From: an uncultured Bacilli bacterium
Lineage (GTDB): Bacteria; Bacillota_I; Bacilli_A; RF39; UBA660
Direction: 5' to 3'
Length of the DNA stretch: 7,251 bases
NCBI GenBank assembly: GCA_944345045.1
Contig: CALVMI010000096.1
Coordinates: forward strand, 1-7,251
The translations under genes were made by a program, and so were the position numbers. Under the pieces are notes generated by a model, which searched no databases, had not been told where the DNA came from, and saw only the letters and a list, made by a program, of their open reading frames with translations. Positions 1 to 6,637 of this stretch are shown here, piece by piece. Within the stretch, counting starts at the first letter, position 1. Each line of letters begins with the position of its first letter.

Positions 1-1
1 A

Positions 2-697
2 GCAGTAGCTTATCTACAACATAGCGCCTATGGATCTCAAACAAGTGTAAGAATTAACATGAATTCAAATTATATAACAGGATATCAAGCTAACAATGAA
101 CCAACATGTGGTTACACAACAACAAATGAAGAATGCAATAGATATTGTAATGACGGAAGTTGTAATACAGCGTATCCAAATAGTGTACTAGCTAGTACAA
201 CAGGAAATATAAGTGGCATATATGATATGTCTGGCGGTGCATGGGAATATGTTATGGGAATCATACTGGATCAAAATAGTAAGCCAATGAGTGGACGAAA
301 TAGCCTATATAATTCGGGTTTCAATGGACCGTTTGGTTGTCCAACCTGCGATAATGATACTTCAGGACTCACAAGTCTAACTGGTGGCTATGATTTTCCA
401 GAAAAGAAATATTATGATACATATGCCTATGCCACAGTAGATGAAGAATATCAAAAAAGAATATTAGGAGATGCAACGGGTGAAATGGGGCCATTTAATA
501 ACGTTACATATTTAATGCGTCTAAGTCAAATCGGAAGCTGGCACACCGATCAAGCTTTTTTTATTTATTCCAAGATTCCATGGTTCACTCGTGGTGCCGA
601 TTTCGCTGCTGGTACAACAGCTGGCACGTTTTCCTTTAGTGGTACAACTGGCTACGAATATGGTTATGTTAGTTTCCGCGTCGTTCTAACCCCGTAA
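2..697 (+). CDS. Large exported/surface protein, 3' part, with FGE/SUMF1-like C-terminal domain (5' end outside window)
   Basis: The frame is open from base 2, so the ATG at 59 is probably internal; 231 codons are visible before the TAA. The motif GIYDMSGGAWEYVMG (visible residues 72-86) resembles the 'LYDM-GNVWEW' motif of formylglycine-generating-enzyme/SUMF1 domains. The ending, WFTRGADF followed by SFRVVL (residues 194-201 and 224-229), matches the 'RGGsw...GFRvv' ending of that C-type-lectin-like fold. Six Cys occur in two groups (36, 45, 49, 54 and 113, 116), suggesting disulfides or a metal site. From memory, similar tails occur on large pilin-like or surface proteins of uncultured gut Firmicutes; the N-terminus that would prove export is missing. 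The usual FGE catalytic Cys pair is not evident, so enzyme activity should not be assumed. GC content looks higher here than in the following genes. Certain that it is coding; the domain call is moderately sure; the role is unknown. Confidence 0.7.
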   Translation, partial: AVAYLQHSAYGSQTSVRINMNSNYITGYQANNEPTCGYTTTNEECNRYCNDGSCNTAYPNSVLASTTGNISGIYDMSGGAWEYVMGIILDQNSKPMSGRNSLYNSGFNGPFGCPTCDNDTSGLTSLTGGYDFPEKKYYDTYAYATVDEEYQKRILGDATGEMGPFNNVTYLMRLSQIGSWHTDQAFFIYSKIPWFTRGADFAAGTTAGTFSFSGTTGYEYGYVSFRVVLTP

Positions 698-748
698 AAG
701 AAATAAACTGAAAAGAGAATCAGTAAGCTATATAACAGAAGAATATCT

Positions 749-792
749 AAACGTAAACAAATTTACTTCTAATTGTTTTTTGACGTTTTTTT
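749..792 (+). terminator. Possible weak AT-rich intrinsic terminator after the surface-protein gene
   Basis: AAACGT (749-754) can pair with ACGTTT (783-788), and AAACAA (755-760) with TTGTTT (773-778), leaving a TTTG bulge and a 12-nt loop, followed by a short T run. The stem is AT-rich and interrupted, so it would be weak. Its 3' arm overlaps the -35 region of the next promoter. No better terminator lies between 698 and 822. Confidence 0.3.
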
Positions 793-801
793 AGCTATAA
801 T
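773..801 (+). promoter_or_regulatory. Sigma-A-type promoter for the thioredoxin-like gene
   Basis: TTGTTT (773-778) and a perfect TATAAT (796-801) are separated by 17 bp. The predicted start of transcription is near 808, giving a leader of about 15 nt. A TTGACG at 780-785 looks better as a -35 but is only 10 bp from the -10, so it cannot pair with it. The ribosome site before the ATG at 823 is poor (TGTGG, 812-816). Confidence 0.6.
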
Positions 802-822
802 TAGGTAGAGATGTGGTAAAAA

Positions 823-1545
823 ATGAAAAAAGATAATTTGATTTTATTAATTCTATTAGGAGTAGTAGTTGTTTTAGTAGTTGTCTGTGGTATATTTGCT
901 TACCAAAGAGAAGAACAAACTTTAAATAAAAGCGATGCTGAAAAAATCGCTGAAGAATATGCTTCATTAAATGATCAAGTAAATGAAACAAATAATTTGA
1001 CTTATCCAAGTGTTGATTTAGGCGTAGATAATCCATTTGTTTATGTTTCTGAAGAAACAGTTATTGACTTGTTAGAAAATGGAACAGGTGTTATTTACTT
1101 TGGATTTTCTAGTTGCCCATGGTGTAGAAGTATGCTACCTATTTTAAATGAAGCTGCCTCTGAAGTAGGAATGGGAAGAATTTACTATTTAAATGTTCAA
1201 GATATTCGTGATACTCTAGAATTAGATGAGAATAACAAAGTAGTGACAACTAAAGAAGGAAGTAATGGTTACTATCAAATTCTTTCTTTATTAGACGAAT
1301 ATTTAAGTGAATATACTTTAGAAGGTAAAAAGAATGAACTAGTTGATACAAACGAAAAAAGATTATTCGCGCCTACTGTAGTTGGGGTAAGAAATGGTAA
1401 AATTGTTGGTTTCCATGAAGGAACAGTGGATACTCAAGAAAATGGTTTCAGCACTCTAACTGATGAAGAAAAAGAAGAATTAAAAAAGATATATGTTGAA
1501 ATACTAAATCAAACTTTAGAAGGAACTTGTAACGAAGCTTGTTAG
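823..1545 (+). CDS. Membrane-anchored thioredoxin-fold protein with CPWC motif
   Basis: This 240-aa protein begins with MKK and a hydrophobic segment (about residues 5-27), probably an uncleaved signal anchor that places the rest outside the membrane. A polar linker follows (28-70). The thioredoxin-like part starts around 72: the strand VIYFGFSS leads into the CPWC redox motif (98-101), and FAPTVV (182-187) supplies the cis-proline at 184, followed by a terminal helix. The likely role is thiol-disulfide exchange on extracytoplasmic proteins; partner and direction (oxidant or reductant) are unknown. Bacteriocin-accessory-type thioredoxins look similar, but no bacteriocin genes are visible. C22 in the membrane segment lacks a good lipobox, so a lipoprotein is unlikely. 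Two further Cys sit at the extreme C-terminus (236 and 240), encoded within the terminator stem. It has its own promoter and terminator, so it is probably monocistronic. Confidence 0.82.
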   Translation: MKKDNLILLILLGVVVVLVVVCGIFAYQREEQTLNKSDAEKIAEEYASLNDQVNETNNLTYPSVDLGVDNPFVYVSEETVIDLLENGTGVIYFGFSSCPWCRSMLPILNEAASEVGMGRIYYLNVQDIRDTLELDENNKVVTTKEGSNGYYQILSLLDEYLSEYTLEGKKNELVDTNEKRLFAPTVVGVRNGKIVGFHEGTVDTQENGFSTLTDEEKEELKKIYVEILNQTLEGTCNEAC

Positions 1546-1569
1546 GAGTTTCTTTTTTTTTCTTTTTTT
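1522..1569 (+). terminator. Intrinsic terminator spanning the stop codon of the thioredoxin-like gene
   Basis: The two arms between 1522 and 1552 form a hairpin: 7 bp (two G-T wobbles), one G-G mismatch, then 6 bp around a 3-nt loop. It is followed by eight Ts, a C and seven more Ts. The stop codon TAG (1543-1545) lies in the 3' arm. This separates the thioredoxin-like gene from the dnaB operon. Confidence 0.8.
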
Positions 1570-1571
1570 AT

Positions 1572-1591
1572 TATAATAGAAAAAGAAAGGA
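1572..1591 (+). promoter_or_regulatory. Probable -10 box and ribosome site of the dnaB operon
   Basis: A perfect TATAAT lies at 1572-1577 right after the terminator T tract. At 16-18 bp upstream there is only T-rich sequence (for example TTTCTT at 1549-1554), so the -35 is weak or absent. A ribosome site AAAGGA (1586-1591) precedes the ATG at 1603 with a rather long spacing of 11 nt. The upstream terminator makes a local promoter necessary. Confidence 0.5.
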
Positions 1592-1602
1592 CAAGTGAGT
1601 TT

Positions 1603-2886
1603 ATGAACGTTGTAACTCTTTTACCAGCTGATAAATATATTGTTGTAAATAAAACAATTTTAACAGAACAAGATCGTAAAAATTTAGTTAGTTTTTATGA
1701 ACCAATTATAGGATCATTAGCTGTAAGTTTATACCTCACTTTATGGCGAGATTTAGATAGGTACAATTTTGTAAGCGCCAATTATACTCACCATCATTTA
1801 ATGACCCTTTTAAAAGCAAATTTAGATTCTATTAAAATAGCTAGAAAATCATTAGAAGCTGTAGGATTAATTCGAACGTATTTTAAAGAAGGAGAACCCA
1901 ATAATTATGTATATGAACTTTATTCGCCAATGAGTCCAAAAGAATTTTTTGCTAATCCAATTTTTAATGTTGTATTATATAACAATATAGGTGCTCAAGA
2001 ATATGATTTATTAAGAAAAGAATATGCACCGGTTTCTGTTCCTTTAAAAGATTATCAAGAAGTCACTTCAATGTTTGATGAAGTTTTCGCGTCTTCTAGT
2101 AGTCAATCTGTTTCTTTCGAGGCAATAGGAAAAGAAGAATTACCTTTAAATATGCAAGATCAAGTAGACTTTGATTTATTAATAAGTAGTCTTCCAAAAG
2201 GCTTAGTAACAGAAAGAACTTTTAACAAAAGAATCCGTGCTTTAATTAATAATTTAGCTTTTGTATATAATTTAGATACGTTAAAAATGGTTGAAATTAT
2301 TCGTATGTCTTTAAATCAAAATGGTTCTATTGATAAAGATTCCCTTCGTCTACAAACAAGAAAATATTATCAATATAACAATCAAGGAAAACTTCCAACG
2401 TTAGTATATAGATCTCAACCAGAATATTTAAAAAGTCCTAAAGGGGATACTAGTAAAAAAGGAAGAATTATTGAAGTGTTTGAAAATACTTCACCTTATG
2501 ATTTTTTAAAAAGCAAATACAACAATGGTAATCCAACATCAAGAGATTTAAAACTATTAGAATATTTATTAATTGATGTTGAATTAAAACCAGCAGTCGT
2601 TAATGTTTTAGTCGATTATGTCTTAAAAAAGAATAATAATAAATTAAACACGGCTTTCGTAGAAACTATTGCCGGCCAATGGAAACGTTTAGGTATTGAA
2701 ACGGCTAAAGAAGCTATGGAAGTCGCTGAAAAAGAACATAAAAAATATACAAATAAACTTCAAAAAGAAACAAATAAACCAGTTAATACTGATGTTCCCG
2801 TTTGGTTTGATGAAAAAATAGGACGTGAAAATCTCTCTGAACAAGAAGAAGATGAATTAGAAAGTATGTTGAAAAAATATGAATAG
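1603..2886 (+). CDS. dnaB: Replication initiation/helicase-loading protein DnaB (DnaD/DnaB family)
   Basis: This is the Firmicutes DnaB, not the replicative helicase. In Bacillus it works with DnaD at oriC and restart sites and helps DnaI place the helicase ring on DNA. The 427-aa protein is somewhat shorter than B. subtilis DnaB (about 470 aa). The N-terminal third (about 1-115) fits the winged-helix DnaB/DnaD N domain (FYEPIIGSLAVSLYLTLW, 31-48). Two helical DnaD/DnaB-type repeats follow; the second (about 305-380) carries the family's IxxxWxxxGI motif (I356 to I365: IAGQWKRLGI) and then a charged helix. The acidic C-terminal tail ends SEQEEDELESMLKKYE. Directly upstream of dnaI, as in Bacillus, which strongly supports the call. 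The ATG at 1603 gives an N-terminus in family register and is preceded by an AAAGGA site. Its stop codon overlaps the dnaI ribosome site. Confidence 0.92.
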   Translation: MNVVTLLPADKYIVVNKTILTEQDRKNLVSFYEPIIGSLAVSLYLTLWRDLDRYNFVSANYTHHHLMTLLKANLDSIKIARKSLEAVGLIRTYFKEGEPNNYVYELYSPMSPKEFFANPIFNVVLYNNIGAQEYDLLRKEYAPVSVPLKDYQEVTSMFDEVFASSSSQSVSFEAIGKEELPLNMQDQVDFDLLISSLPKGLVTERTFNKRIRALINNLAFVYNLDTLKMVEIIRMSLNQNGSIDKDSLRLQTRKYYQYNNQGKLPTLVYRSQPEYLKSPKGDTSKKGRIIEVFENTSPYDFLKSKYNNGNPTSRDLKLLEYLLIDVELKPAVVNVLVDYVLKKNNNKLNTAFVETIAGQWKRLGIETAKEAMEVAEKEHKKYTNKLQKETNKPVNTDVPVWFDEKIGRENLSEQEEDELESMLKKYE

Positions 2887-2891
2887 AGGTG
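2886..2891 (+). promoter_or_regulatory. Ribosome binding site that sets the dnaI start
   Basis: GAGGTG begins at the last base of the dnaB stop codon and lies 6 nt before the ATG at 2898. The in-frame GTG at 2889 is part of this site and has no upstream ribosome site of its own, so the ATG is preferred. The arrangement suggests translational coupling of dnaB and dnaI. Confidence 0.75.
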
Positions 2892-2897
2892 AAAGAA

Positions 2898-3788
2898 ATG
2901 GAAATAACATTTAAAAATGATCGTCAAAATACTTTAAGAAAAAATTATGAAGAAGCTTTAAAACAACCAGATTTCATTCGTTTAGTAAAAAAATTGAAAT
3001 TAACTGATGAAGAAGCCATGAAAAAAACGACCAAACTTTTAGATACTTTAGAAGAATTGAGTCATTGCAAAAATTGTAAAGGATTATATGCTTGCCAAAA
3101 CGCTTATCGTGGCCACGTTTCCATTTTAGAAAAAACACCAGAAGGAATATATGGAACATACTTGCCATGCAAATACACCAAAAAAGAATGGCTTGCTAAA
3201 AGTGCTAAAAAAGATGAAGAAAATGAACTATTAAAAGCCAGAATGAAAGATATCGATGTTAAAGATAAAAAAAGAGTTGAAGTAATTAAGTGGTTAGATG
3301 CCTTTTATGAAAATTTTGACTTTTCAAAAAATATGAAAGGTTTATATTTACATGGCTCTTTTGGATCCGGAAAAACTTTTTTAATCAGTGCTTTATTAAA
3401 TGAATTAAAAGAAAAGAAAAATGTTGAAACAGAAATTATTTATTTTCCTGAAGTGTTAAGAGAACTAAAAGGAGATTGGGAATTATACGAAGCTCGTATG
3501 AAAAAATATCAAACAATTGATATATTATGCATTGATGATCTTGGTGCTGAAAAAGTAAGTGAGTGGAGTCGTGACGAAGTACTAGGAACAATTCTCCAAT
3601 CAAGAATGAATCATAATTTAACTACTTTTTTTACTTCTAATTTAGATTTAAAAGAATTAGAAAGACATTTTTTGACAAATGATAAAAGTGATGAAAGAAT
3701 TAAAGCCAGACGAATTATGGAACGAATTAAACAACTTTCCATAGAAATGGAGTTAATAAGTGAAAACAGAAGAAACGAAAAATATTGA
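2898..3788 (+). CDS. dnaI: Primosomal helicase loader DnaI (AAA+ ATPase)
   Basis: DnaI binds the hexameric replicative helicase and, with DnaB and DnaD, loads it on single-stranded DNA. The ATG at 2898 gives 296 aa, close to B. subtilis DnaI (311 aa). The N-terminal helicase-binding domain (about 1-95) has the zinc-ribbon ligand set C57-x2-C60, C66, H73 and C91. The AAA+ domain shows Walker A GSFGSGKT (153-160), Walker B ILCIDDLG (209-216, acidic D213/D214), a sensor-1 TSN (246-248), and a C-terminal arginine-rich stretch (ERIKARRIMERI, 266-277) with the likely arginine finger. These features separate it from the related DnaC loader of E. coli, which lacks the zinc ribbon. It sits 11 bp after dnaB, and its last 29 bp overlap the next gene. 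Nothing appears damaged. Confidence 0.95.
   Translation: MEITFKNDRQNTLRKNYEEALKQPDFIRLVKKLKLTDEEAMKKTTKLLDTLEELSHCKNCKGLYACQNAYRGHVSILEKTPEGIYGTYLPCKYTKKEWLAKSAKKDEENELLKARMKDIDVKDKKRVEVIKWLDAFYENFDFSKNMKGLYLHGSFGSGKTFLISALLNELKEKKNVETEIIYFPEVLRELKGDWELYEARMKKYQTIDILCIDDLGAEKVSEWSRDEVLGTILQSRMNHNLTTFFTSNLDLKELERHFLTNDKSDERIKARRIMERIKQLSIEMELISENRRNEKY
3749..3762 (+). promoter_or_regulatory. Ribosome site and GTG start of the TtcA-like gene, inside dnaI
   Basis: GGAG (3749-3752) lies 7 nt before a GTG (3760-3762) within the dnaI coding sequence. No in-frame ATG occurs early enough to keep the family's N-terminal helix, so the GTG start is favoured. The gene is probably translated by coupling to dnaI. 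Confidence 0.7.
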
Positions 3789-4581
3789 AAGAAGTATTAT
3801 TAAAAAGTTTCGTAAAAATATTTGGCGAGGCTTTATTGATTCAATTAACACTTTTTCTTTGATCGAAGAAAACGATCAAATTGCTGTTTGTATATCCGGT
3901 GGCAAAGATTCTTTCTTACTTGCCAAATGTATGCAAGAAATAAAACGCCATGGCAAAGTGAATTTCACTTTAAAATTTATTTGTATGGATCCTGGTTATA
4001 AAAAAGAACATGTCGAAAAAATTAAAGAAAATGCCCAAAAATTAGATATTCCTTTAGAAATATTTACTACAAACGTTTTTGAAGTTTCAAATATTTTAAA
4101 TAGTGAACACCCATGTTATATGTGTGCCCGCATGCGAAGAGGGTATCTATATGATTATGCCAAAAAACTTGGCTGCAATAAAATAGCCTTAGCCCATCAT
4201 TTTGATGATGTCATAGAAACTGTCTTACTTGCCATGTTTTACAGTGGCTCTTTTAAGACAATGATGCCAAGAGTAAAAAGTGATCATTTTGAAGGAATGG
4301 AACTGATTAGACCAATGTATTTTGTTCGTGAAGATGATATTAAAGATTGGGTTAAATATAATCAATTAGAATTTTTGGATTGTGGCTGCAAATTTGTTCA
4401 AAGAAAACAAGAAAGCAAAAGAAAAGAAATTAAAGAGATTTTAAAAGAACTAAGAAAGATCAACCCTTACATTGATAAGAATATTTATCGAAGTACAGAA
4501 AAAGTAAATCTTAGTACTATTCTTTCTTACCAAGTTGAAGAAAAAATTTATTCGGTTTTGGACGAAAGAAAAAAAGATTGA
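3760..4581 (+). CDS. TtcA-family PP-loop ATPase, predicted tRNA 2-thiocytidine synthetase
   Basis: TtcA enzymes activate C32 of certain tRNAs with ATP and insert sulfur to give 2-thiocytidine, using a [4Fe-4S] cluster. This 273-aa protein shows the N-terminal helix KKFRKNIWRGFIDSINTFSLIEE (read from residue 15), which aligns with the E. coli TtcA N-terminus. The PP-loop SGGKDS is at 46-51. The CxxC cluster pair is C119/C122 in PCYMCARMRRG, followed by AHHFDDVIET (145-154), a TtcA/TilS hallmark. The third cluster ligand is probably C208 or C210 in DCGC. It is slightly shorter than E. coli TtcA (311 aa). TilS is less likely because of the CxxC pair and the lack of a TilS C-terminal domain. Because Firmicutes homologues are poorly tested, the exact tRNA position and product are inferred. 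GTG start; overlaps dnaI by 29 bp; TGA stop overlaps the next promoter. Confidence 0.85.
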   Translation: MKTEETKNIERSIIKKFRKNIWRGFIDSINTFSLIEENDQIAVCISGGKDSFLLAKCMQEIKRHGKVNFTLKFICMDPGYKKEHVEKIKENAQKLDIPLEIFTTNVFEVSNILNSEHPCYMCARMRRGYLYDYAKKLGCNKIALAHHFDDVIETVLLAMFYSGSFKTMMPRVKSDHFEGMELIRPMYFVREDDIKDWVKYNQLEFLDCGCKFVQRKQESKRKEIKEILKELRKINPYIDKNIYRSTEKVNLSTILSYQVEEKIYSVLDERKKD

Positions 4582-4623
4582 CTTCGGGAGAGGGATATTG
4601 TGGTAAAATAAATACAGAAAGGA
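4578..4623 (+). promoter_or_regulatory. Extended -10 promoter and ribosome site of the ABC exporter operon
   Basis: TTGACT (4578-4583) includes the TGA stop of the preceding gene. The -10 is TAAAAT (4604-4609) with an extended TG element (TGG, 4601-4603). The 20-bp spacer is longer than ideal, and the TG extension may compensate. The ribosome site AAAGGA (4618-4623) is 7 nt before the ATG at 4631. No terminator is visible before it, so read-through from the dnaB operon is also possible. Confidence 0.55.
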
Positions 4624-4630
4624 AAAACAT

Positions 4631-5389
4631 ATGATACAAATAAAAGATGTAACAAAAAAATTTACAAAATGGAATGCTAAAAAAGAAAGAATTGAATTCT
4701 TTGCTGATCAAAATATTTCTTTTGAAGTAAAGGATGGCGAGATTGTTGGTATTCTAGGACCAAATGGGGCAGGTAAAACAACCCTTCTTAGAATGATTGC
4801 TGGTATACTTGAACCAACAAAAGGAACTGTCTTATTTGATGGGAAAAATTATCAACAAAATGATATTGAAATAAAAATGGAATTAGCCTATTTATCGGGA
4901 AACACAAAATTATATGATACGCTAACAACTTATGAATTACTTTATATGTGTTGTGAAATTTACAAAATGCCCAAACAAGAAATCGATTCGAAAATAAAAG
5001 TTATTAGTAAAAAATTAGGATTAGATACTTTTTTGTATCAAAAAATAGGCCAACTATCCACTGGTCAAACACAACGAGTAAATATTGCCAGATGTTTTAT
5101 TCATAATCCTAAATATTATGTATTTGATGAAGCAACAACTGGTTTAGATATTATTTCTAGTCAAATCATTCTAGATTTCATTAAAAAAGAAAAAGAAAAA
5201 GGAAAAACAATTCTTTATTCAACTCATTATATGGAAGAGGCTGAAAATATTTGTGATCGAGTAGTTATGATTCATCATGGCAAAGTTTTATTAATTGGCA
5301 CACCAGATGAAATAAAAAAGAAAACGAAAACAACAAATTTACGTGATGCCTTTTTCGCGTTGATCGGGGGTGTAGAAAATGAAAAGTAA
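4631..5389 (+). CDS. natA: ABC exporter ATP-binding subunit, NatA type
   Basis: This cytoplasmic ATPase subunit powers the exporter whose membrane part is the next gene. In its 252 aa: Walker A GPNGAGKT (43-50), ABC signature LSTGQ (142-146), Walker B YYVFDEAT (162-169, E167 catalytic), D-loop GLD (171-173) and switch histidine H199 (STHYMEEAE). Where many ABC ATPases have the Q-loop glutamine this one reads AYLSGNTKLYDTLT (86-99), with no Gln; I believe this is common in NatA-like proteins but did not check it. An extra basic stretch (WNAKKER, 14-20) lies before the second strand. Length and the paired permease fit B. subtilis NatA/NatB, a sodium extruder, but ABC-2 exporters of this shape also move drugs, peptides or lipids, so the substrate is open. 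It overlaps the permease gene by 11 bp. Confidence 0.8.
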   Translation: MIQIKDVTKKFTKWNAKKERIEFFADQNISFEVKDGEIVGILGPNGAGKTTLLRMIAGILEPTKGTVLFDGKNYQQNDIEIKMELAYLSGNTKLYDTLTTYELLYMCCEIYKMPKQEIDSKIKVISKKLGLDTFLYQKIGQLSTGQTQRVNIARCFIHNPKYYVFDEATTGLDIISSQIILDFIKKEKEKGKTILYSTHYMEEAENICDRVVMIHHGKVLLIGTPDEIKKKTKTTNLRDAFFALIGGVENEK

Positions 5390-6521
5390 TTTATGGATTA
5401 TCTTAAAAAAGGAATTGCGAGAATTATTTCGCGATAAAAAATCCTTAGCAATGATGTTAGTTATACCCATTTTTATTCCTTTTTTGGTATTCATGATGTC
5501 TTTTTTATTCGAATCCCAAGCAACTACGGATATAACCCAATATAATAAAATTGGTTTTGCATATGAACTTACTTCACTAGAAAAAGAACTTTTAGAAAGT
5601 ATGGGAATAGAAGCTCATGAAGGAACCGAAGAAGAAATACAAAATTTATATAACAACGATGAAGTGTATCTTTATGTGACCAAAAATGAAAATGCCTATA
5701 CAATGCATACAAATGGTAGTGACTCTAGTATGTATGCCACAACATTTATGGAAAGATATTTTGAAAATTATAAAAGCATTTTACAACAAAATTATTTAGA
5801 ACAAGAAGGAGTAGATTCTGCTGAAGTTTTAGATATCATTACGGTAACCGAAGAAATGACTGAAGAAGATACTTATTTTGCTACGTATCTAAAAAACTTC
5901 TCATTCTTATTTGTTATCATGGCAATTACGGTTTCAGCAACATATCCAGCCACCGACGCTACAGCAGGTGAAAAAGAAAGAGGTACGTTAGAAACATTAC
6001 TTACTTTTCCAATGAAAAGTAGAGATATTATTTTAGGAAAATTTTTTAGTGTTTCATTATCTTCAATCATTACAGGAATTTTAAGCTTTATTTTAGCTTA
6101 TGTAAGTTTGTTTATCGCGAATGACATGTTTAGCATTTACGAAGGATCAAGTCTTGTTTATTCTTGGCAAGCCGTAGTCTTGGGAATATTGATTATCTTA
6201 GTATATTCATTCTTTATCAGTGGTATATGTATTGCTATTGCCAGCAAATCAAAAACTTTTAAAGAAGCTCAAAGTGCTTTAACACCATTAACATTTATTT
6301 CCTTTTTTCCAGGAATGATTGCCTTCATGATTAATATAACGACAAATAACCTCATTGCTTTTATTCCATTCTTAAACTTAACAATGATCTTCACTGATAT
6401 TAACAATGGAATTTACAATATGTTACACATTTGTATCATGTTTATCTCCAGTATTCTTTATATTGCGATTGTTTTATATGTTATTATTAAGCAATATAAA
6501 TCAGAAAAAGTCTTGTTTTAG
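5379..6521 (+). CDS. natB: ABC-2 type exporter permease, NatB type
   Basis: This is the membrane subunit of the exporter, 380 aa (B. subtilis NatB is of similar size). The N-terminus is an amphipathic basic helix (IILKKELRELFRDKK, 7-21), then a first membrane segment (about 24-44) and a large, acidic, probably extracellular domain (about 47-168). A membrane cluster follows at about 171-193, 222-246, 264-288, 303-323, 325-340 and 348-370. The cytoplasmic motif GEKERGTLETLLTFP (197-211) is the typical ABC-2 coupling loop that meets the ATPase. The tail is basic (KQYKSEK). The start ATG at 5379 lies inside the ATPase gene, with GGGGGTG (5366-5372) as ribosome site, which suggests coupled translation. 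The family is certain; sodium export specifically is inferred from resemblance only. Confidence 0.82.
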   Translation: MKSNLWIILKKELRELFRDKKSLAMMLVIPIFIPFLVFMMSFLFESQATTDITQYNKIGFAYELTSLEKELLESMGIEAHEGTEEEIQNLYNNDEVYLYVTKNENAYTMHTNGSDSSMYATTFMERYFENYKSILQQNYLEQEGVDSAEVLDIITVTEEMTEEDTYFATYLKNFSFLFVIMAITVSATYPATDATAGEKERGTLETLLTFPMKSRDIILGKFFSVSLSSIITGILSFILAYVSLFIANDMFSIYEGSSLVYSWQAVVLGILIILVYSFFISGICIAIASKSKTFKEAQSALTPLTFISFFPGMIAFMINITTNNLIAFIPFLNLTMIFTDINNGIYNMLHICIMFISSILYIAIVLYVIIKQYKSEKVLF

Positions 6522-6543
6522 AAGCCAAAAAGCTTCTTTTTTT
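6520..6543 (+). terminator. Intrinsic terminator of the ABC exporter operon
   Basis: The perfect 6-bp stem AGAAGC (6520-6525)/GCTTCT (6532-6537), with a CAAAAA loop, is followed by TTTTTT (6538-6543). The stem starts on the last two bases of the natB stop codon. Confidence 0.85.
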
Positions 6544-6585
6544 ATCTGAAAAAAACAAAAAATATGATAAGTATTGTCGAATCTC

Positions 6586-6613
6586 TTGCAAAGAAAAAAG
6601 AAAAAGATAGAAT
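6586..6613 (+). promoter_or_regulatory. Probable promoter of the PD-(D/E)XK transposase/Rpn-like gene
   Basis: TTGCAA (6586-6591) and TAGAAT (6608-6613) are spaced by 16 bp. Transcription would begin near 6620, inside the left arm of the hairpin listed next. The preceding terminator makes a separate promoter likely. Confidence 0.5.
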
Positions 6614-6615
6614 AA

Positions 6616-6632
6616 CTTCCCATGAAGGGAGG
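6616..6632 (+). promoter_or_regulatory. Hairpin overlapping the strong ribosome site of the Rpn-like gene
   Basis: CTTCCC (6616-6621) can pair with GGGAGG (6627-6632; one T-G wobble) around the loop ATGAA. The right arm is the ribosome site itself, which lies 5 nt before the ATG at 6638. In a transcript coming from upstream the site would be masked. A transcript starting near 6620 would lack most of the left arm and be free. Confidence 0.45.
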
Positions 6633-6637
6633 AAAAA

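Noticed and set aside
59..61. ATG at 59 as the true start of the first gene
   Set aside because: The frame is open back to base 2 without a stop, the ATG lacks a ribosome site, and the upstream residues (AVAYLQHSAYG...) look like a continuation of the same domain.
541..697. Variable region of a diversity-generating retroelement in the C-type-lectin-like tail
   Set aside because: The fold type would suit, but the tail is not enriched in AAC/AAT codons, and no template repeat or reverse transcriptase is visible. Sequence upstream of the window could reopen this.
780..785. TTGACG as the -35 box for the thioredoxin-like gene
   Set aside because: The spacing to TATAAT is only 10 bp; TTGTTT at 773 gives the normal 17 bp.
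838..891. Lipoprotein signal ending at C22 of the thioredoxin-like protein
   Set aside because: The residues before the Cys (VVV) fit the lipobox poorly, and the hydrophobic stretch continues past it, so a signal anchor is more likely.
2889..2897. GTG at 2889 as the dnaI start
   Set aside because: It is part of the GAGGTG ribosome site for the ATG at 2898 and has no ribosome site of its own; using it would add only three residues.
1603..6521. Alternative genetic code (UGA as tryptophan), suggested by the AT-rich, Mollicutes-like composition
   Set aside because: The tryptophan codons checked in these genes are TGG, and TGA serves as the stop of dnaI and of the TtcA-like gene at positions that fit family lengths.
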